The notes under the pieces were generated by a model. It made no database searches and was not told the origin of the DNA. It saw only the letters and a program-made list of their open reading frames with translations. A stretch of 39,374 nt of DNA from assembly GCA_027450005.1 (NCBI GenBank), contig DAIDKO010000058.1, positions 1 to 39,374 of the forward strand. Reading direction: 5' to 3'. The translations under genes were made by a program, and so were the position numbers. Below are positions 16,073-28,685 of this stretch, in pieces. The stretch is from Rhodanobacter sp. (GTDB lineage: Bacteria; Pseudomonadota; Gammaproteobacteria; Xanthomonadales; Rhodanobacteraceae). Position 1 is the stretch's first letter. Each line of letters begins with the position of its first letter.

Positions 16073-16870
16073 ATGTCGCTTGCGCTTCCTTCCATCGTCG
16101 CCATCGTGCTGTACCTGGGCGCGTCCGCACTGCTGGCCGCTCCGCTGACCGGTTGCCCCCGTACGCCACGGCGCCTCGGCTTGGGCGCCGCCACGCTGGC
16201 CGTGCTGCTGCATATCGCGGCACTGCTCGGCGCGCACGGCGGTCGCGTTGACCTACACTTTTTCGCCGCCCTGTCGCTGGTCGCCTGCGTGGTCGCCGCA
16301 TTGACCCTGCTGGTCAACCTGTCCAAGCCGGTGGCCGGGCTGGGCGTGATCGTGTTCCCGCTGGCGGCACTATTGCTGGGACTGGACGTCTTCCTCGCAC
16401 CGCCCACCACGCCGAATCCGCTGGACTGGCAGATCAGCCTGCACGTGGCGATCGCCCTGCTCGGTTACAGCGTGCTGTCGATTGCCGCCGTGCTGGCCGT
16501 GCTGCTGGCGGTGCAGGAACGCGCACTGCGTACGCATCGCCCGGCCCGCCTGATGCGCGCACTGCCGCCGTTGACGCAAACCGAGTCGCTGCTGTTCCGC
16601 CTGATCGGCACCGGCTTCGCCCTGCTCACGCTCACCCTGGTGAGCGGCGCGCTGTTCATCCAGAACATCCGCGCCCAGCACCTGATCCACACCACGGTGC
16701 TTAGCGTGCTGGCGTGGCTGATCTTCGGCATCCTACTGTGGGGTCGCTGGAAGCACGGCTGGCGCGGACGCAGCGCGGTGAACCTGTGCCTGATCGGCAT
16801 GGCGGTGCTGGTGCTGGCCTTCTTCGGCAGCAAGGCGGTGCTGGAACTGATCCTGCACCGGAGCGTGTAA
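16073..16870 (+). CDS. ypjD: Cytochrome c assembly (CcsA/HemX-like) inner-membrane protein YpjD
   Basis: The product is a polytopic membrane protein of 265 residues with about eight hydrophobic segments, for example SIVAIVLYLGASALLAA, ALSLVACVVAALTLLV and VLSVLAWLIFGILLWG. The CcsA family region includes LHVAIALLGYSVLSIAAVLAVLLAVQE and the histidine in the segment AQHLIHTTVLSV; in E. coli ypjD sits beside ffh, as here. ATG 16073 (MSLALPSIVA) was chosen. The open frame begins at 15995 within the AT-rich operator-like segment, which makes the longer form unlikely. Its exact function is not settled in the literature known to me; heme handling is inferred from the family. Confidence 0.82.
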   Translation: MSLALPSIVAIVLYLGASALLAAPLTGCPRTPRRLGLGAATLAVLLHIAALLGAHGGRVDLHFFAALSLVACVVAALTLLVNLSKPVAGLGVIVFPLAALLLGLDVFLAPPTTPNPLDWQISLHVAIALLGYSVLSIAAVLAVLLAVQERALRTHRPARLMRALPPLTQTESLLFRLIGTGFALLTLTLVSGALFIQNIRAQHLIHTTVLSVLAWLIFGILLWGRWKHGWRGRSAVNLCLIGMAVLVLAFFGSKAVLELILHRSV

Positions 16871-17104
16871 GTTGGTGCGATTCGCCCGGAGTCGCGGCTC
16901 GACGCGGTAATGGGCCGGGCTTCAAGTGCCTGATTAACCCGAGCGCCAACCGAGGCCATCCACGACCGCACTCTTCAGCAGCCGACGGCACGATCGAGCG
17001 ATGACATAGCCTGTTTTCAGGCAACCGCCAAGGCAGCCTGGCCGACGCCACGCTCCTGCAGCAAATTCAGATTCGCGCCACGCGCAACCCAGCAGCTATA
17101 TCGG

Positions 17105-18259
<1,155 letters not shown>

Positions 18260-18261
18260 TC

Positions 18262-18291
18262 ACAAAACAAAAGCCCCGCCGAAGCGGGGCT
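18262..18291 (-). terminator. Terminator after rplU-rpmA
   Basis: Stem AGCCCCGC / GCGGGGCT (18272-18291) with loop CGAA, followed on the minus strand by TTTTGTTTTG. It is about 22 nt after the rpmA stop, so obgE is partly insulated from the ribosomal protein genes. Confidence 0.85.
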
Positions 18292-18313
18292 CCTGCAGCA
18301 GCTTCGGAAAGGA

Positions 18314-18571
18314 TCAGGCTTTCACGACGCTGACGAAACGGCGGTTGTTCTCGCCACGGACCTTGAACTCCACCGTGCCGTCCACCAGGGCGAACAGGGT
18401 GTGGTCGCGGCCGAGGCCCACGCCGCTGCCGGCATGGAACTGGGTGCCGCGCTGACGCACGATGATGTTGCCGGCCTCGACGGCCTGGCCACCGTACACC
18501 TTCACGCCCAGGTACTTCGGATTCGAGTCGCGACCGTTGCGGGACGAACCTACGCCTTTTTTGTGTGCCAT
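18314..18571 (-). CDS. rpmA: 50S ribosomal protein L27
   Basis: L27 reaches toward the peptidyl transferase centre through its N-terminus. The 85-residue product begins [20 protein letters not shown], without the cleavable extension found in Firmicutes. It continues [23 protein letters not shown], then [16 protein letters not shown]. It lies 20 nt after rplU and ends just before the terminator hairpin. Confidence 0.97.
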   Translation of the reverse strand: MAHKKGVGSSRNGRDSNPKYLGVKVYGGQAVEAGNIIVRQRGTQFHAGSGVGLGRDHTLFALVDGTVEFKVRGENNRRFVSVVKA

Positions 18572-18591
18572 GACTATCTACTCCGGCTGTA

Positions 18592-18906
18592 TCAGGCGTT
18601 GATGCCCGTGATCTCGACTTCGGTGAAATGCTGGCGGTGGCCCTGCTGCCGCTTGTAGTGCTTGCGGCGGCGGAACTTGATGATGTGCACCTTCTCGGCA
18701 CGGCCGTGCTTGCGCACGGTGGCGGACACGGTAGCGCCAGCCACGGTCGGCGCGCCGACGGTGATCGACTCGCCTTCGCCGACCAGCAACACCTGGTCGA
18801 ACTTCACGGCGGCGCCTTCTTCGGCGTCCAGCAGTTCCACGCGCAGGACGTCGCCCTGCTGCACGCGGTACTGCTTGCCACCGGTCTTGATGACTGCGTA
18901 ACTCAT
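18592..18906 (-). CDS. rplU: 50S ribosomal protein L21
   Basis: The 104-residue product starts [19 protein letters not shown] and has the family pieces [18 protein letters not shown] and [21 protein letters not shown]. It heads the rplU-rpmA transcription unit. A well-formed promoter (18974-19003) and a leader hairpin (18937-18969) lie upstream on the same strand. Confidence 0.97.
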   Translation of the reverse strand: MSYAVIKTGGKQYRVQQGDVLRVELLDAEEGAAVKFDQVLLVGEGESITVGAPTVAGATVSATVRKHGRAEKVHIIKFRRRKHYKRQQGHRQHFTEVEITGINA

Positions 18907-18936
18907 GGGAATGGCCCTTCTGTCGTTATTCTCTTG

Positions 18937-18969
18937 GGTTCGTTCACGGCCTTTCGGGCCGGACGAACC
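18937..18969 (-). promoter_or_regulatory. Leader hairpin in the rplU 5' untranslated region
   Basis: A 33-nt inverted repeat with outer arms GGTTCGT / ACGAACC (7 bp) and inner arms CGGCC / GGCCG around TTTCG. It is 30 nt upstream of the rplU ATG, just downstream of the predicted promoter, so it would be at the 5' end of the mRNA. It may stabilise the transcript or act in autoregulation by a ribosomal protein. No T-run follows, so it is not a terminator. Confidence 0.55.
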
Positions 18970-18973
18970 GCAG

Positions 18974-19003
18974 ATTGTAGCCAGTCGACGGGGCTCTGGT
19001 CAA
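18974..19003 (-). promoter_or_regulatory. Sigma-70 promoter of rplU-rpmA
   Basis: On the minus strand TTGACC (positions 19003-18998) and TACAAT (18979-18974) are separated by 18 nt, close to the sigma-70 consensus. Transcription would start just before the leader hairpin. Confidence 0.7.
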
Positions 19004-19096
19004 ATCGTGATCAACCCGGAACGCGGGGCTACGGCAGGCAATAACTAACCTGTTCAGTTTGGTATAGTTCATCTTTTCCCCCTTGCGACCCCACGC

Positions 19097-22026
<2,930 letters not shown>

Positions 22027-22030
<4 letters not shown>

Positions 22031-22536
22031 GCACGACCGAACACGCATCGCCCAAGCCCGTGCGCCGCGGCAGGAAGACCGAACCCGCCGCTGCGGCACC
22101 GGCAACCGCTGAAGCAGCGCAGACGGCGCCGCAGCCGCTGTTCACCGCGGATATCGCCGCGCGCTGGCGCGACCTGGACGCCTTCAACCACGTCAACAAC
22201 TCCAACTACCTCACCTACCTCGAAGAGGCGCGCCTGCAGTGGCTGAGCCACGTGCCCGGTCCGTGGTTCGACGACCACGCGATGCCTGTGATGGCCGCCG
22301 TGCAGCTCAACTACCGCCGCCCGATCGAATGGCCGGCGCAACTGCACGTAGAGCTTTTCTGCGAACGCACCGGCAACAGCTCGATGACCATCGCGCACCG
22401 CATCGTCGACGCTCGCGACGGCAGCATCCTCTACTGCGACGGCCACGTGGTGATGGTCTGGATGGATCCGGCCACCGGCAAGCCGGTGTCGCTTCCGCAG
22501 GTGATCCGCAACGCGGCCGGAGCCACTTATGGATAA
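22027..22536 (+). CDS. Acyl-CoA thioesterase, 4HBT hotdog family
   Basis: The 169-residue protein has an Ala/Pro/Lys-rich N-terminal extension (about 40 residues) and then a hotdog domain of the 4-hydroxybenzoyl-CoA thioesterase/YbgC/FadM type: [27 protein letters not shown] in order, with the catalytic-type Asp-x-x-x-His in DAFNH. It then continues to [10 protein letters not shown] and [11 protein letters not shown]. It probably hydrolyses acyl-CoA or a related thioester in the cytosol; the substrate cannot be inferred. It is translationally coupled to uvrA, probably reflecting co-transcription rather than a shared role. A terminator follows. Confidence 0.85.
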
Positions 22537-22553
22537 GGCCCATAAATAGTCTT

Positions 22554-22574
22554 AACCATTGATGGGTTCTTTTT
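22554..22574 (+). terminator. Terminator after the uvrA-thioesterase unit
   Basis: AACCA / TGGGTT arms with one bulged G around TTGA, followed by CTTTTT, 18 nt after the thioesterase stop. The stem is short but the T-run is clear. Confidence 0.55.
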
Positions 22575-22658
22575 GTTGAATGAGGCTTATACGTCGCCAA
22601 TGGACTCGATCAACGGCTTGCTGGTAGGGGGTATCCGGATTTGACTGTGTTTGAAGGG

Positions 22659-23453
22659 CTACAGCCGCCCGGCCTTCAGTAGCTCGATCAGTGTGGCGAT
22701 GTCGGCCCCGTAGTTCTTTGGCGGGCCAGGCGGTTCGTGTGGGTGGCCGTCTGTCCGGCCACCCCTGCGCGGCACCGAGATCGACTTCCCAAACGGCATC
22801 ACGCCGTCCGCCAGGGCGTATCCGATCATGGCCGGCTCCGCCACCTCCCGCTCCGGTTCGCGCCGGCGCTCGAACTTCGGTCGGCTCAGCGTGTGCTTGT
22901 GCGCGCCCTCGGTGAACAGGATCTTCGCGCGCAACGCCTCGAAGCTGTAGCCGCGTCCCAGCCGGTTCATCACGCGGATCAGGCTGTTAAGGCTTTCGGT
23001 GTAGGCGTTGGTAACCGGGTGCGCGAAGTAGTTGAGGATGAAGGGTTGCCAGTTGGTGAAGGCCCGGATCAAGTCGGCGTAGTGGGGGCGAATCTCGGCG
23101 GGCATGCCATCGCGCCACGCCTCGAAGCGCCGTGCGGCGTCCTCGGGCGACTTCGCCTCGTAGACGCCGAAGAAATCCTCCTTGAGCCGGTACGCTTCGC
23201 CCAGCAGCGGATAGTACTTCGTCCAGCCGTCGAGGTTCAGGCGTTCTTCGTCGCTCAGATCGCGCTTTCGCTTGAGCATGACGAAACGGTCGTGCATTAG
23301 CCCGCGCTTTTGCTTGAGAGTCAGTTCGGCCCGCAGTCCCTTGCGGGCCTTCTCCATCGCATCGTTCGCCAGGCGCACGACGTGGAAATTGTCGATGACG
23401 ATGATCGCGTCCGGAATGACGGCCATCGCCTGAACCAGTCTCTGGCGGCACAC
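22659..23453 (-). pseudogene. ISL3-family transposase, N-terminally truncated
   Basis: The 264-codon frame matches the C-terminal DDE region of ISL3 transposases: VIPDAIIVIDNFHVVRLANDAMEKAR, the LTLKQKRGLM segment, a long helical stretch with YRLKEDFFGVY, and HPVTNAYTESLNSLIRVMNR containing the catalytic Glu, followed by the terminal GRGYSFEALRAKILF. The first 150-180 residues (zinc ribbon, HTH and first catalytic Asp) are missing. Upstream of 23453 the sequence passes directly into the leader of the DUF4139 gene. The left end near 22620-22640 (GGGTATCCGGATTTGACTG) may be the surviving terminal repeat. The element is therefore a one-ended remnant and cannot transpose by itself. Confidence 0.8.
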
Positions 23454-23507
23454 CGGCCGCCCGGCGCGACCCGGTTAAGATCGGGCCGATCCTCCGGAAG
23501 CTACCCC

Positions 23508-24965
23508 ATGAACCAGCCTGCTCGTTCCTCCCTCGCACTGGCCTGCGCCACCTGCCTTGCCATCGCTTCGACCGGCCATGCGGTACCCGCCACGCCGGGC
23601 GCCAGCATCACGCTGTACCGCAGCGACAGCGCCGCGCTGTACGCCAGCAGCGGCGACGGCCATGTCGACGGCGGCTACGCGATCATTCGTGAGCAGCGTC
23701 CGCTCACGCTCAAGCCCGGCCTGCAGAACGTCACCCTGGGCAACCTACCCGTCCATCTCGATGCCGAAGCGTTGACGCTGGGCTTTCCGGGTGGCGGCGC
23801 CGAAGTGGTCTCGCAACGCCTGCTGCTTGGCCAGGCTGGCGACGGCGAGCTGGTTGGCCTGGTCGGCCAGCCGATCACCGTGCTGGGCGGCAACGGTGAG
23901 ACGCTGGCCCAGGGCACCCTGCTGCGCGCCGGCGATGGCTTGCTGGTGGACGGCGCGCAGGGCGTCACTCTGGTCCACCGGTACGCCGCGGTGCGAGCCG
24001 GCGGCGGCAGCTTCGGCACCGGCACCAGCCTGCGTCTGCGCATCGACGCCGCACGCGGCGGCCGCCGCGAAGCCCTACTCAGCTATCCCACCGCAGGCCT
24101 GGGCTGGCGTGCCGCCTATGTCGCCACGCTGCAGCCGGGCAATGCCTGCCGCATGCAGTTCGAATCGCGCGCCAGCATCGCCAACCGCAGCGGGCGCGAC
24201 TGGAACGACGCTCGGCTCACGCTGATCGCAGGCGAGCCGGACTTCGCCAAGGCCTCCGCTCCGCGACCGATGATGGCGGCCAAGGCTTTTGCCGGCGCAT
24301 CGCTGCCGCAACAATCGCAGATGGACAACTACCGCAGCTACACCCTGCCCGCGCCGGTGGACCTGCCCGACGGCAGCGTAAGCCAGGTGCCGCTGTACGC
24401 CACGCGCAGCCTGTCGTGCGAGCGCAGCAACCTCGTCGAGTACGGCGGCACATGGCAACCGCCGCAGCCCATGCTCGGTCCGAGCTTCGACAACGGCGGC
24501 AACAACCGCATCATCAGCACGCTCAAGTTCGCCGCCTTCGACAGCCTGCCCGCCGGCTACCTGCGCGTACTAGCGCAGGACAGCCATGGCGTGCCGCAAT
24601 TCATCGGCGAAGGCCGCATCGAGGACACGCCCAGGGGCAGCGATGCCAGCATCGTGCTCGGCACCGACTTCGACCTGCGCGCCACGCGTAAGCGCATCGC
24701 CTTCCACGTGGATCAGGCCGGCCGCACGCTGGACGAGGCGTTCCGCGTCACCCTCACCAATGCAGGCAGCAGCGCGCGCACCATCACCGTGCGCGAGCAT
24801 CCCAACCGCTGGCGCGAGTGGAAGCTGGCTTCCTCCAGCATTGCTCCGGCCGGGCAGACCGCGGACACGTTGGATTTCCGGGTCGCCGTGCCCGCCAACG
24901 GCAAGGCCATGCTGGACTACGCCATACACTACAGCTGGACGGCGGACCAGCAACCGCAGCCGTAA
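23508..24965 (+). CDS. Secreted DUF4139 domain protein
   Basis: The 485-residue protein starts with a signal peptide (MNQPARSSLALACATCLAIA ... GHAVPA, cleavage near residue 25). Its N-terminal part has the strand-rich IREQRPLTLKPGLQNVTLGNLP segment. The rest is a DUF4139 mucoidy-inhibitor-like beta domain with LLSYPTAGLGWRAAYVATL, ASIANRSGRDWNDARLTLIAGE and, near the end, RIAFHVDQAGRTLDE plus TITVREHP. Such proteins are periplasmic or extracellular and their function is unknown. ATG 23508 is preceded by GGAAG. The ISL3 remnant ends about 55 nt upstream, so its original promoter may have been displaced. A crotonase gene follows 12 nt downstream. Confidence 0.82.
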   Translation: MNQPARSSLALACATCLAIASTGHAVPATPGASITLYRSDSAALYASSGDGHVDGGYAIIREQRPLTLKPGLQNVTLGNLPVHLDAEALTLGFPGGGAEVVSQRLLLGQAGDGELVGLVGQPITVLGGNGETLAQGTLLRAGDGLLVDGAQGVTLVHRYAAVRAGGGSFGTGTSLRLRIDAARGGRREALLSYPTAGLGWRAAYVATLQPGNACRMQFESRASIANRSGRDWNDARLTLIAGEPDFAKASAPRPMMAAKAFAGASLPQQSQMDNYRSYTLPAPVDLPDGSVSQVPLYATRSLSCERSNLVEYGGTWQPPQPMLGPSFDNGGNNRIISTLKFAAFDSLPAGYLRVLAQDSHGVPQFIGEGRIEDTPRGSDASIVLGTDFDLRATRKRIAFHVDQAGRTLDEAFRVTLTNAGSSARTITVREHPNRWREWKLASSSIAPAGQTADTLDFRVAVPANGKAMLDYAIHYSWTADQQPQP

Positions 24966-24977
24966 CCGGAGCCATCC

Positions 24978-25733
24978 ATGATCCAAGTCATCCGCCACGA
25001 TACCGTCGTCGAGATTCGCCTCGGGCGTCCGCCGGTCAATGCGCTGGACCTGGCGATGCTGCAGTCGCTGCATGCCGCACTGGATCAAAGCATCCGCAGC
25101 GGTGCGCGCGGCCTCGTGCTGTCCGGCGTGCCGGGCATGTTCTCCGCCGGGGTTGACGTGCCCGCCTTGCTGCAGGCGGATCGCGCCGGCGTGCTCGCAT
25201 TCTGGCGCGAGTTCTTCGCCACCGCCGCCGCACTGGCCTGTTCGCCAGTACCGGTGGCCGCCGCCATCACCGGCCACAGTCCCGCCGGCGGCGCAGTACT
25301 GGCGTTGATGTGCGACTACCGCGTGATGGCGCAGGGTCCGTACAAGATCGGCCTGAACGAGGTGCAGGTGGGCCTAGCGGTGCCCGATTGCATCCAGCTC
25401 GCGCTGCGTCGCGTGGTGGGCGCATACCGCGCCGAACGCCTGCTGGTGGCTGGCACGATGATCGACGCGCAGCAGGCGCTGGCCTGCGGATTCGTCGACG
25501 AAACCACCGGCATCGACCAGGTGACTACCCGCGCGCTGCACTGGATACAGGAGGTACTCGACCTGCCCCAGCACGCCATGCTGGCCACCCGCCGCGTGGC
25601 CCGCGCCGACCTGGTCTCCACCTACACCGACGTGGATGCGCTGCCGGTGGCCGATTTCGTCGAAGGCTTCTATCACCCGCAGACACAGGCCACGCTGCAG
25701 GCGCTGGTGGCCCGACTCAAGAGCAAGGGCTGA
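24978..25733 (+). CDS. Enoyl-CoA hydratase/isomerase family protein
   Basis: The 251-residue protein has the crotonase fold: VVEIRLGRPPVNALDLAML at the N-terminus, oxyanion-hole segments LSGVPGMFSAGVDVPALL and ITGHSPAGGAVLALMCDYRVM, then IGLNEVQVGLAVPDCI. In hydratases two Glu residues act as acid and base. Here the first equivalent lies in the SPAGG region without Glu, while the second region keeps NEVQVG, so an isomerase or a non-hydratase activity is more likely than classical hydration. The start is preceded by GGAG and follows the DUF4139 stop by 12 nt, so the two are probably one transcript despite unrelated functions. Confidence 0.85.
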   Translation: MIQVIRHDTVVEIRLGRPPVNALDLAMLQSLHAALDQSIRSGARGLVLSGVPGMFSAGVDVPALLQADRAGVLAFWREFFATAAALACSPVPVAAAITGHSPAGGAVLALMCDYRVMAQGPYKIGLNEVQVGLAVPDCIQLALRRVVGAYRAERLLVAGTMIDAQQALACGFVDETTGIDQVTTRALHWIQEVLDLPQHAMLATRRVARADLVSTYTDVDALPVADFVEGFYHPQTQATLQALVARLKSKG

Positions 25734-25739
25734 GCCCGC

Positions 25740-26228
25740 TCACGGCCCCCAGATCATGTGCACGTCCGCCCGCGCGTAGTGCGAACCCGCGCGTGGTGCC
25801 GGGTGGTGGCGGAAACCGGCGCTTTCGTACAGCGCCAGCGCTGGACCGAGCAGGCTGCTCGATTCCAGGAACAGTTCGCGCGCAGGCAACGAGCGATACA
25901 GATCGAGCGCGGCATCCATCAGCAGGCGCCCCACGCCGCGGCCGCGCGCCTCCGGAGATACCGCCATCTTGGTGAGTTCGTAGACACCGTCGCCTTCGTG
26001 CTTCAACGCCACGGTGCCAATCGCGTGGCCTGCCTCGTCGACGGCGAACAGGATGTACCCGCCGTTGGCGAGGATGAACCGCTCGGGATTGCCCAGCACT
26101 TCGCGGTCGTAGTCTTCGACCGTGAACCAGTGCTCAAGCCATTCGATGTTCAGGGCGGCAAACGCGCTACGCCAGCGCGGCTCGAAGCGCGCGATGCGGA
26201 TGCCGTGCAATCGGGAAGGCATGACCAT
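25740..26228 (-). CDS. GNAT-family N-acetyltransferase
   Basis: The 162-residue GNAT protein shows the beta4 strand GTVALKHEGDGVYELTKMAVSPEARGRGVGRLLMD with the acetyl-CoA binding Q/RxxGxG/A motif (ARGRGVG), followed by the ELFLESS strand and the C-terminal ALALYESAGFRHHP. The acceptor substrate cannot be inferred. Two starts are possible (26228 or 26222, M-V-M). It converges with the crotonase gene (stops 6 nt apart) and runs in the same direction as the aminotransferase upstream. Confidence 0.85.
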   Translation of the reverse strand: MVMPSRLHGIRIARFEPRWRSAFAALNIEWLEHWFTVEDYDREVLGNPERFILANGGYILFAVDEAGHAIGTVALKHEGDGVYELTKMAVSPEARGRGVGRLLMDAALDLYRSLPARELFLESSSLLGPALALYESAGFRHHPAPRAGSHYARADVHMIWGP

Positions 26229-26289
26229 GGCGCGATGCAGGCGCCGCGATCCAGCCCGGAGAGGCTCCGGGCCGGACGCGGCGACGCTG

Positions 26290-27690
26290 TCAGCCCTTCT
26301 TGGCCTTGGTCAGCAACTGGTCGAGCAGGCTGATCGCCAGGTCGATTTCCTCGTGGGTGATGTCCAGCGAGGGCGCGAAGGTGATCACGTTCTTGTACCA
26401 GCCGCCAACGTCGAGCACGAGGCCGATTTTCTTACCGTTGTGTTCCAGATCGCCTGCCAGGCCGATGTCGACCATCTTATCGAGCAGCGCCTTGTTCGGG
26501 GTGAAGCCGTCGTCGGTGCAGATCTCGGCGCGCAGCGCCAGGCCCAGGCCGTCGACGTCGCCGATTTCCTTGTGCTTCTTCTGCAACTCGCGCAGTCCTT
26601 CGAGGAAATGCGCGCCCTTCTTCGGCACGCTGGTCTCGTAGTCCAGCTCGTAGCCCATCTTGATCACTTCCAGGCCCAACGACGTACCCAGCGGGTTGGA
26701 GTTGAACGTGGAGTGGGTGGAGCCCGGTGGGAAGATGGTCGGGTTGATCAGCTCCTCGCGTGCCCACAGGCCGGATAGCGGATTGAGGCCGTTGGTGAGC
26801 GCCTTGCCGAACACTACGATGTCAGGCGTCACGCCAAAGTTCTCGATCGACCACAACTTGCCCGTGCGCCAGAAGCCCATCTGGATCTCGTCGGACACCA
26901 TCAGGATGCCGTACTGGTCAAGCACTTTCTTCAAGCCCTTGAAGAAGCCCATCGGTGGGACGACGTAGCCACCCGTACCCTGGATCGGTTCGACGTAGAA
27001 CGCGGCGTATTCGCACTGGTTGGTCTTGGGGTCCCACACGCCGTTGTATTCGGTCTCGAACAGGCGCTCGAACTGCCGTACGCAGCTATCCGAATACTCT
27101 TCCGCGGTCATCCCCTTGGGGCGGCGGAACGGATACGGGAACGGCAGGAACATCGCGCGTTCGCCGAAATGGCCGAAGCGGCGGCGGTAGCGGTAGCTGG
27201 AGGTGATCGACGAGGCGCCCAGCGTCCGGCCGTGGTAGCCTCCCTCGAAGGCGAACATCAGGCTCTTGCCGTTCTTGAAGTTGCGCACCAGCTTGAGCGA
27301 GTCCTCGATCGCCTGCGCACCACCCACGTTGAAATGCACGCGGCCATCAAAGCCGAACTTTTTCTTTGCATCCAGCGCGATGGTTTTGGCCAGCTCGATG
27401 CGGGTCTGGTGCAGGTACTGGCTGGCAACCTGGGGCAGCACGTCGATCTGCCTCTTCAGCGCATCGTTGAGGCGCTTGTTGCCGTAGCCGAAGTTGACCG
27501 CCGAGTACCACATCTGCAGGTCTAGAAACGGCGTGCCGGCGGTGTCGTACATGTAGCTGCCTTCGCCGTGGCGGAAGATCTTCGGCGGATCCACGTAATG
27601 CACGGTGTCGCCGAAGGAGCTGTACTTGGCCTCGTCGGCGAGCAGTTGCGCGTCGTCGATGAAACCGACGGCGTTCTTGTCGATGATCAT
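26290..27690 (-). CDS. Class III PLP-dependent aminotransferase
   Basis: The 466-residue protein is an aspartate-aminotransferase-fold class III enzyme (the group that includes ornithine, GABA and beta-alanine transaminases). Landmarks are the small-domain YDTAGTPFLDLQMWYSAVNFGYG, NVGGAQAIEDSLKLVRNF (PLP phosphate cup), FEGGYHGRTLGAS, the Asp-containing ILMVSDEIQMGFWRTG, and the Schiff-base lysine in VVFGKALTNGLNPLSG. The substrate is unknown to me; the family-defining residues that separate GABA from ornithine types are not clear. It is 47 nt downstream of an MtnX-like phosphatase on the same strand, and the two very probably form an operon. Confidence 0.85.
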   Translation of the reverse strand: MIIDKNAVGFIDDAQLLADEAKYSSFGDTVHYVDPPKIFRHGEGSYMYDTAGTPFLDLQMWYSAVNFGYGNKRLNDALKRQIDVLPQVASQYLHQTRIELAKTIALDAKKKFGFDGRVHFNVGGAQAIEDSLKLVRNFKNGKSLMFAFEGGYHGRTLGASSITSSYRYRRRFGHFGERAMFLPFPYPFRRPKGMTAEEYSDSCVRQFERLFETEYNGVWDPKTNQCEYAAFYVEPIQGTGGYVVPPMGFFKGLKKVLDQYGILMVSDEIQMGFWRTGKLWSIENFGVTPDIVVFGKALTNGLNPLSGLWAREELINPTIFPPGSTHSTFNSNPLGTSLGLEVIKMGYELDYETSVPKKGAHFLEGLRELQKKHKEIGDVDGLGLALRAEICTDDGFTPNKALLDKMVDIGLAGDLEHNGKKIGLVLDVGGWYKNVITFAPSLDITHEEIDLAISLLDQLLTKAKKG

Positions 27691-27737
27691 AGGTCGGGTT
27701 CCGGGGACGTTTTGGGGAATGCGGTGAGGCGGGCAGA

Positions 27738-28460
27738 TCAGGCCGCGCTCGTCTCATGATGGTGCGCGTGGCGCGCGAGGGTACCGTCGAGCAGTCGCGG
27801 CAGGAATTCCAGCGCGTCTTCGAAGCCAGTGATCGGCACGTAAGGGATGCCAGCGGCGCGGCAATGCTCGATCAGGCGATGCTTAGCGAACACGAAGTCC
27901 ACGCGGTCGGCAGCGCAGAAATCCGAGGCGCCGTCGCCGATCAGCAGGGTCTTCGCGCCCATGGTGCGCGCCTGCGCCACGCAGGCGCACTTGCAGGTGC
28001 CGCTGCGGCAGCCCTCCGCCTGGAACGGCGAGGTGAGCTGCCACTGCTTCGGCGGCGTGGCCGGCGCCAGATGGTTGGCAGCCAGTGGCAGGTTGTCCAG
28101 GCCGTAGCGGCCAAGGATCTGGTGGATCGCGTAGTCGAGGCCGTCGCTGACGATGCGGATCGGTACCCCGAGCTCGCGCGCCTTGGCCACGAAGCCCGGG
28201 AAGGCGTGGTCGATCCACAGCTCGCGTAGGTGCTCGTCCAGCTCGCCGCGCGTCATCTGCAGCAATCCGACCTGGCCCGACATGCACTCGCGCGAGCCGA
28301 TGCGGCCGGCGCGCCAGTCCTGCTCCAGCACTTCCCAGCCGGGACGGCCGAAACGGTCGAGCAGCGAGTCGATCACGTCTTCGACGGAGATCGTGCCGTC
28401 GAAATCGCACAGGATGGTCCAGCCAGAAACGGGCATCGGTGGTGCACTCGCAAAGTTCAT
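27738..28460 (-). CDS. MtnX-like HAD-IB phosphatase
   Basis: The 240-residue protein is a subfamily IB haloacid dehalogenase: motif I WTILCDFDGTIS, motif II IRIVSDGLDYAI, motif IV LLIGDGASDFCAA. A Cys cluster GCRSGTCKCACV occupies the position where MtnX-type phosphatases have C-x-x-C. The nearest described activity is 2-hydroxy-3-keto-5-methylthiopentenyl-1-phosphate phosphatase in methionine salvage, but no other mtn gene is nearby except the MTA deaminase 20 kb away. A phosphoserine-type substrate is the alternative. I chose ATG 28460 (MNFASAPPMP); ATG 28436 is a shorter option. The downstream aminotransferase suggests that both act on one phosphorylated amino or keto compound. Confidence 0.75.
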   Translation of the reverse strand: MNFASAPPMPVSGWTILCDFDGTISVEDVIDSLLDRFGRPGWEVLEQDWRAGRIGSRECMSGQVGLLQMTRGELDEHLRELWIDHAFPGFVAKARELGVPIRIVSDGLDYAIHQILGRYGLDNLPLAANHLAPATPPKQWQLTSPFQAEGCRSGTCKCACVAQARTMGAKTLLIGDGASDFCAADRVDFVFAKHRLIEHCRAAGIPYVPITGFEDALEFLPRLLDGTLARHAHHHETSAA

Positions 28461-28685
28461 GCCTCGGATGTTGGGCAAGCTGCCTTTCGGCGCCCTTTCC
28501 CCCTCATGCGCTGCGCCGCGTGTGCTGGCGCCGTAGCATGCTGCAGGCGGAGCCGCCATGACCGCTCGAGTCGTCCGTCCGGTCGACAGCGGCGGCCAAA
28601 CCGTTGCCTAGCGGCGCGCATCGCAGCTGACAACCGGTTGCGCCGACACCCGTTATGGTCGTTCTGTTCCCTGCCCTGGCCGCCC

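Noticed and set aside
16871-17104. Possible small RNA between ypjD and obgE
   Set aside because: No promoter-terminator pair or stable long hairpin that I could support.
19020-19096. LexA box upstream of uvrA
   Set aside because: CTGTTCAGTTTGGTATAG-type sequence lacks the symmetric LexA half-sites of either the E. coli or Xanthomonas type.
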